NCBI GenBank assembly: GCA_964370065.1
Contig: CAYJGK010000036.1
Location: forward strand, 1 to 9,030
Source of the DNA: CAMQRS01 sp964370065
GTDB taxonomy: Bacteria > Bacillota_I > Bacilli_A > Erysipelotrichales > Erysipelotrichaceae
Length of the DNA stretch: 9,030 bases
Direction: 5' to 3'
Position 1 is the stretch's first letter. Each line of letters begins with the position of its first letter. The notes below the pieces were generated by a model that saw only the letters and a program-made list of their open reading frames with translations, was not told where the DNA came from and ran no database searches. The position numbers and the translations under genes were made by a program. Positions 7,324 to 9,030 of this stretch are shown one piece after another.

Positions 7324-7943
7324 ACATTACTCCTTTGTAATTCTACTACATGAATACCGTTTAACTGCATCAAAGTACAAGCCATTTCATTAAATTTCAT
7401 AGCATCATGTAACGCATCTATATGATATGTTTCTAATAAGTTGATGGGAGCAAGCACACGATGATCAATTAAATTATTTTCGTTTAAATAGGTATTAATA
7501 GATAAAGCTAATTGTAAGATACAAATATCTGTACAACACCCTACAATCACAATATCACGATATTGTTGTATATTTTCTTCAATAAAATGATAGACTTCTT
7601 TAGCAGTAAATGCATTGGTTGAATTTTTATAAAATTTGGTTTTTACATAAGGCAGTAATTCATCAATTACAGCTGATTCTTCTGTTCCCTTTACACAATG
7701 GATGGGAAAAGAATTAAATTCTTTACAATCAAGCGTATGCCCATCGCATATAAATACAGATGGTGATGAATAATCTAATAATTGTTGAATCCCCTCGACA
7801 ATATCAAAAATTGCATAATCACTCATATCCCCTTCTTTCACAAATCCATTAATCATATCCACAACAAATATTAATGGTTTATCTAATTGTTCCATTTTCA
7901 TTGTTGAAATTGTATCCATATAATTACAAGAAACTTTTGCCAT
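7320..7943 (-). CDS. pncA: Nicotinamidase (isochorismatase-like cysteine hydrolase)
   Basis: This enzyme hydrolyses nicotinamide to nicotinate and ammonia. The 207-residue protein has the cysteine-hydrolase fold signatures: VVDMINGF with catalytic Asp29, FYKNSTNAF with Lys106, and VGCCTDIC with nucleophile Cys141. A likely metal site is formed by Asp67 and His69 (CDGH) and His82 (IHC). The TDIC motif and the EFNSFPIHCVKGT stretch are typical of the group. Nicotinamidase rather than another hydrolase of this fold is supported mainly by its overlap with pncB. The ATG at 7943 follows TGAGGTG (7951-7957) by 7 bases. About 20 residues precede the core strand, slightly longer than many homologues, and ATGs at codons 9 and 15 are weaker alternatives. 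It is the first gene of the pncA-pncB-membrane-protein operon. Confidence 0.88.
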   Translation of the reverse strand: MAKVSCNYMDTISTMKMEQLDKPLIFVVDMINGFVKEGDMSDYAIFDIVEGIQQLLDYSSPSVFICDGHTLDCKEFNSFPIHCVKGTEESAVIDELLPYVKTKFYKNSTNAFTAKEVYHFIEENIQQYRDIVIVGCCTDICILQLALSINTYLNENNLIDHRVLAPINLLETYHIDALHDAMKFNEMACTLMQLNGIHVVELQRSNV

Positions 7944-7964
7944 ATTATTTCACCTCATTGTTTT

Positions 7965-7993
7965 ATTATACACTGTTTCTATGATTAATTAAA
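7965..7993 (-). promoter_or_regulatory. Probable promoter of the pncA operon
   Basis: TATAAT (-10, 7965-7970) is a perfect box. A weak -35, TTTAAT (7988-7993), lies 17 bases upstream. The transcript would start near 7958, leaving a leader of only about 15 bases with the ribosome binding site at its very 5' end. Confidence 0.55.
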
Positions 7994-7999
7994 GTCATT

Positions 8000-8013
8000 G
8001 TGAAACGTTTCAC
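8000..8013. promoter_or_regulatory. 14-bp perfect palindrome, candidate operator for the NAD-salvage operon
   Basis: GTGAAACGTTTCAC is a perfect inverted repeat with a central CG, just upstream of the -35 of the pncA promoter (centre near -49). The AACGTT core resembles operators of LacI-family regulators. It is 2 bases shorter than the CcpA cre pattern between the TG and CA ends, so it is not a standard cre. No regulator gene is adjacent. Which protein binds is unknown. Confidence 0.45.
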
Positions 8014-8059
8014 TACACTATAACAGAGGCAACAGCAAACCTAAGGACTCCAATAAAGC

Positions 8060-8090
8060 AAAAAAAAAACACAAACTAAAGTTTGTGTTT
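8060..8090 (-). terminator. Intrinsic terminator of the tRNA-His gene
   Basis: A perfect 10-bp stem (AAACACAAAC with GTTTGTGTTT; 8081-8090 with 8067-8076) has a 4-base loop and runs into ten T on the minus strand (8060-8069). It lies 12 bases after the CCA end of the tRNA and separates it from the NAD-salvage operon. Confidence 0.9.
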
Positions 8091-8102
8091 CGCTTGATAT
8101 AA

Positions 8103-8179
8103 TGGGGCGACTGATGGGACTCGAACCCACGAATGACTGGACCACAACCAGCTGTGTTAACCACTTCACCACAATCGCC
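8103..8179 (-). tRNA. tRNA-His (anticodon GUG)
   Basis: The minus strand folds into a full cloverleaf of 77 bases. The acceptor arm GCGATTG pairs with CAGTCGC (one G-U), and the anticodon stem GCTGG/CCAGT holds the loop TTGTGGT with anticodon GTG. The T-arm carries GGTTCGAGTCC and the 3' CCA is encoded (8103-8105). An extra G at 8179 pairs with discriminator C73, giving the 8-bp acceptor with G-1 that identifies tRNA-His. It is a single-gene transcription unit with its own promoter and terminator. Confidence 0.96.
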
Positions 8180-8199
8180 ATATTTCATAAGCACTAACG

Positions 8200-8228
8200 A
8201 TTATATAACATATACCTGCGCTTGTAAA
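8200..8228 (-). promoter_or_regulatory. Promoter of tRNA-His
   Basis: TTTACA (-35, 8223-8228) and a perfect TATAAT (-10, 8200-8205) are separated by 17 bases. Transcription would start near 8193, about 14 bases before the mature tRNA 5' end. Confidence 0.85.
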
Positions 8229-8273
8229 GGGATTTTATAAAAAAAAGAAAAAACTTTATCATTCTTTTCATAT

Positions 8274-8309
8274 ATACTATTTATCCATCAATAAAGAAAT
8301 ACTATTTAT
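8274..8309. repeat. Short direct repeat in AT-rich intergenic DNA
   Basis: ATACTATTTAT occurs at 8274-8284 and again at 8299-8309 (start-to-start 25 bases). It lies between the tRNA-His promoter and the GNAT remnant. In DNA this AT-rich it may be chance. Apart from it I see nothing definable in 8229-8324. Confidence 0.25.
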
Positions 8310-8324
8310 ATATTTACTTTATAA

Positions 8325-8708
8325 AAAGTATTACAATTATTATTCAATGCTAATGAAAGGATTATCAAAAAGAACATCCAGGCATGTTTGAATGAAAAGA
8401 AACCTATTCAAGGTTTTATAATCGAAGAAGACAATCAGATTATTGGGTATACAATGATTGTGAGAAGCTATTCTACAGAGTATGGAGGCATTTGTATTTG
8501 GGTTGAAGATCTATATTTACTCCCTGCCTATCGCGGAAAAGGTCTAGGTAGTATAATTTTGGAGTTTATAGAAAATACATTTCAAAAAGAGGCTGTCCGT
8601 TTTCGTTTAGAAGTGGCAAAATCGAATAAAAAAGCAATAGAAGCTTATCATAAAAATGGATATAAACAACTTGATTATATTCAGATGACAAAAGAAGAAA
8701 CCCACTAA
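8325..8708 (+). pseudogene. GNAT-family N-acetyltransferase, N-terminally truncated remnant
   Basis: The frame is open from just after the TAA at 8322-8324 to the TAA at 8706-8708. It encodes the C-terminal two thirds of a GNAT acetyltransferase. Visible are GYTMIV (strand 4), a sensor-like WVEDLYLLPAYRGKGLGS with the acetyl-CoA loop RGKGLG, RFRLEVAKSNKKAIEAYHKNGY (motif B region) and a C-terminal MTKEE. Family members are usually near 145-160 residues and begin with a strand-helix unit that is missing here. There is no ATG or GTG at the front; the only possible start is TTG at 8388 (106 residues) without a good ribosome binding site. Homology-like sequence continues upstream of it (IIKKNIQAC), so that start is not natural. 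The +1 frame upstream (8290-8350, ending YYNYYSML) weakly recalls the missing segment, hinting at a frameshift near 8350. A functional short protein from the TTG cannot be excluded. Confidence 0.65.
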
Positions 8709-8728
8709 TTTTATTAGTGGGTTTTTTT
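8698..8728 (+). terminator. Intrinsic terminator after the GNAT remnant, possibly bidirectional
   Basis: A perfect 12-bp stem (AAACCCACTAAT, 8698-8709, with ATTAGTGGGTTT, 8713-8724) has a 3-base loop and is followed by seven T (8722-8728). The stem overlaps the stop codon. On the other strand the stem is followed by a T-rich stretch, so it may also end the convergent gene at 8745. Confidence 0.88.
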
Positions 8729-8744
8729 ATTTCAAAAAATGCAT

Positions 8745-9030
8745 CTATTTTAAAAGATTAATTTTTTTGTGGTATTGTAACTTTATGATAACAGTCACTA
8801 TTATCCATAATAAACTAATCCACACAAATACCATATATGTATACTTTTGACTAGTATCCGCAGCACTTAATACAGAAGCTTTTTCATTTTCATAATTTAT
8901 GTAATGTATTTGATTTTCTGCTCTATTCTGTTTTTCATTTATCCATACTCCGCTCTCATCAATTTCTACTTTAATTATTTTGCCACTGAACATATAGTTA
9001 TCAGGCGCACGCGTTTCTTTAATATAACTT
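8745..9030 (-). CDS. Unidentified protein with one C-terminal membrane segment (N-terminus cut by right window edge)
   Basis: The frame is open from the right edge to the TAG at 8745-8747, giving 94 complete codons plus one broken one. An internal ATG at 8993 would give 82 residues. However, the frame continues upstream without a stop (…YIKETRAPDNY), and no Shine-Dalgarno precedes the ATG, so the true start is probably outside the window. The visible part has a polar, strand-rich stretch (KIIKVEIDESGVWINE, then NQIHYINYENEKASVL). One hydrophobic segment follows (from YMVFVWISLLW through VTVIIKL), and a short basic tail YHKK. This suggests an extracytoplasmic or cytoplasmic domain anchored by a C-terminal helix. 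I do not recognise a family. The gene converges on the GNAT remnant and shares the terminator region with it. Confidence 0.55.
   Translation of the reverse strand, partial: SYIKETRAPDNYMFSGKIIKVEIDESGVWINEKQNRAENQIHYINYENEKASVLSAADTSQKYTYMVFVWISLLWIIVTVIIKLQYHKKINLLK

Noticed and set aside
8000..8013. CcpA cre site at the pncA promoter
   Set aside because: The spacing between the TG and CA ends is two bases shorter than the cre consensus. I keep it only as a generic LacI-like palindrome.
8067..8090. CRISPR-like or other repeat between the tRNA and pncA
   Set aside because: It is a single inverted repeat followed by a T-run in the direction of the tRNA, that is, an ordinary terminator.
8103..8179. 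tRNA-His as an integration (att) site of a mobile element
   Set aside because: No integrase, no duplicated tRNA 3' end and no phage-like gene are visible in the window.
8388..8708. Intact short GNAT gene starting at TTG 8388
   Set aside because: There is no good ribosome binding site, homology-like sequence continues upstream of the TTG, and the family's N-terminal unit is missing. A remnant is the better reading, though not proven.

Overview
The window looks like chromosomal DNA of a low-GC Gram-positive bacterium (Firmicutes/Bacillota). Base composition is strongly AT-rich and the Shine-Dalgarno sites are strong (GGAGG type). A lipobox substrate-binding protein, a methionine T-box leader and a Listeria-Bacteroides-type repeat in a secreted protein all fit that group. 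A gut- or mucosa-associated lineage such as Erysipelotrichia or Lactobacillales is plausible, but I cannot fix the genus. UGG is the Trp codon, so the standard bacterial code applies.

Layout from left to right. (1) 1-2191, minus: the N-terminal 730 codons of a very large secreted cell-surface protein. It has a signal peptide, BspA-like leucine-rich repeats, a DUF6273-type domain and at least one complete Listeria-Bacteroides repeat, and it runs off the left edge. (2) 2316-5213, minus: a complete methionine-uptake unit. It consists of a sigma-A promoter, a tRNA-Met-responsive T-box leader with its own terminator, metN (ATPase with NIL domain), metI (permease), metQ (lipoprotein) and a closing intrinsic terminator. 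(3) 5217-7993, minus: an NAD-salvage operon. It has a promoter with an upstream 14-bp perfect palindrome, a nicotinamidase gene (pncA), a nicotinate phosphoribosyltransferase gene (pncB, 4-nt overlap with pncA) and a small YjdF/DUF2238-like membrane protein one nucleotide after pncB. (4) 8060-8228, minus: a stand-alone tRNA-His(GUG) gene with near-consensus promoter and intrinsic terminator. (5) 8325-8728, plus: a GNAT acetyltransferase remnant lacking its N-terminus and any good start codon, followed by a strong terminator. (6) 8745-9030, minus: the C-terminal part of an unidentified protein with one membrane segment, cut by the right edge.

How the parts work together. MetNIQ imports methionine. 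Its leader reads the charging state of tRNA-Met: uncharged tRNA stabilises the antiterminator and opens the operon. PncA converts nicotinamide to nicotinate and PncB converts nicotinate to nicotinate mononucleotide, the entry to NAD synthesis. The membrane protein behind them has no assigned function. No terminator separates the NAD operon from the methionine operon. The metN promoter starts right after the last NAD-operon stop codon, so NAD-operon transcripts should run into the T-box.

No CRISPR array, insertion sequence, prophage gene or clear novel multi-gene system is visible. The most interesting items are the domain composition of the surface protein, the membrane protein coupled to pncA-pncB, the NAD-operon-to-T-box transcriptional junction and the palindrome upstream of pncA.
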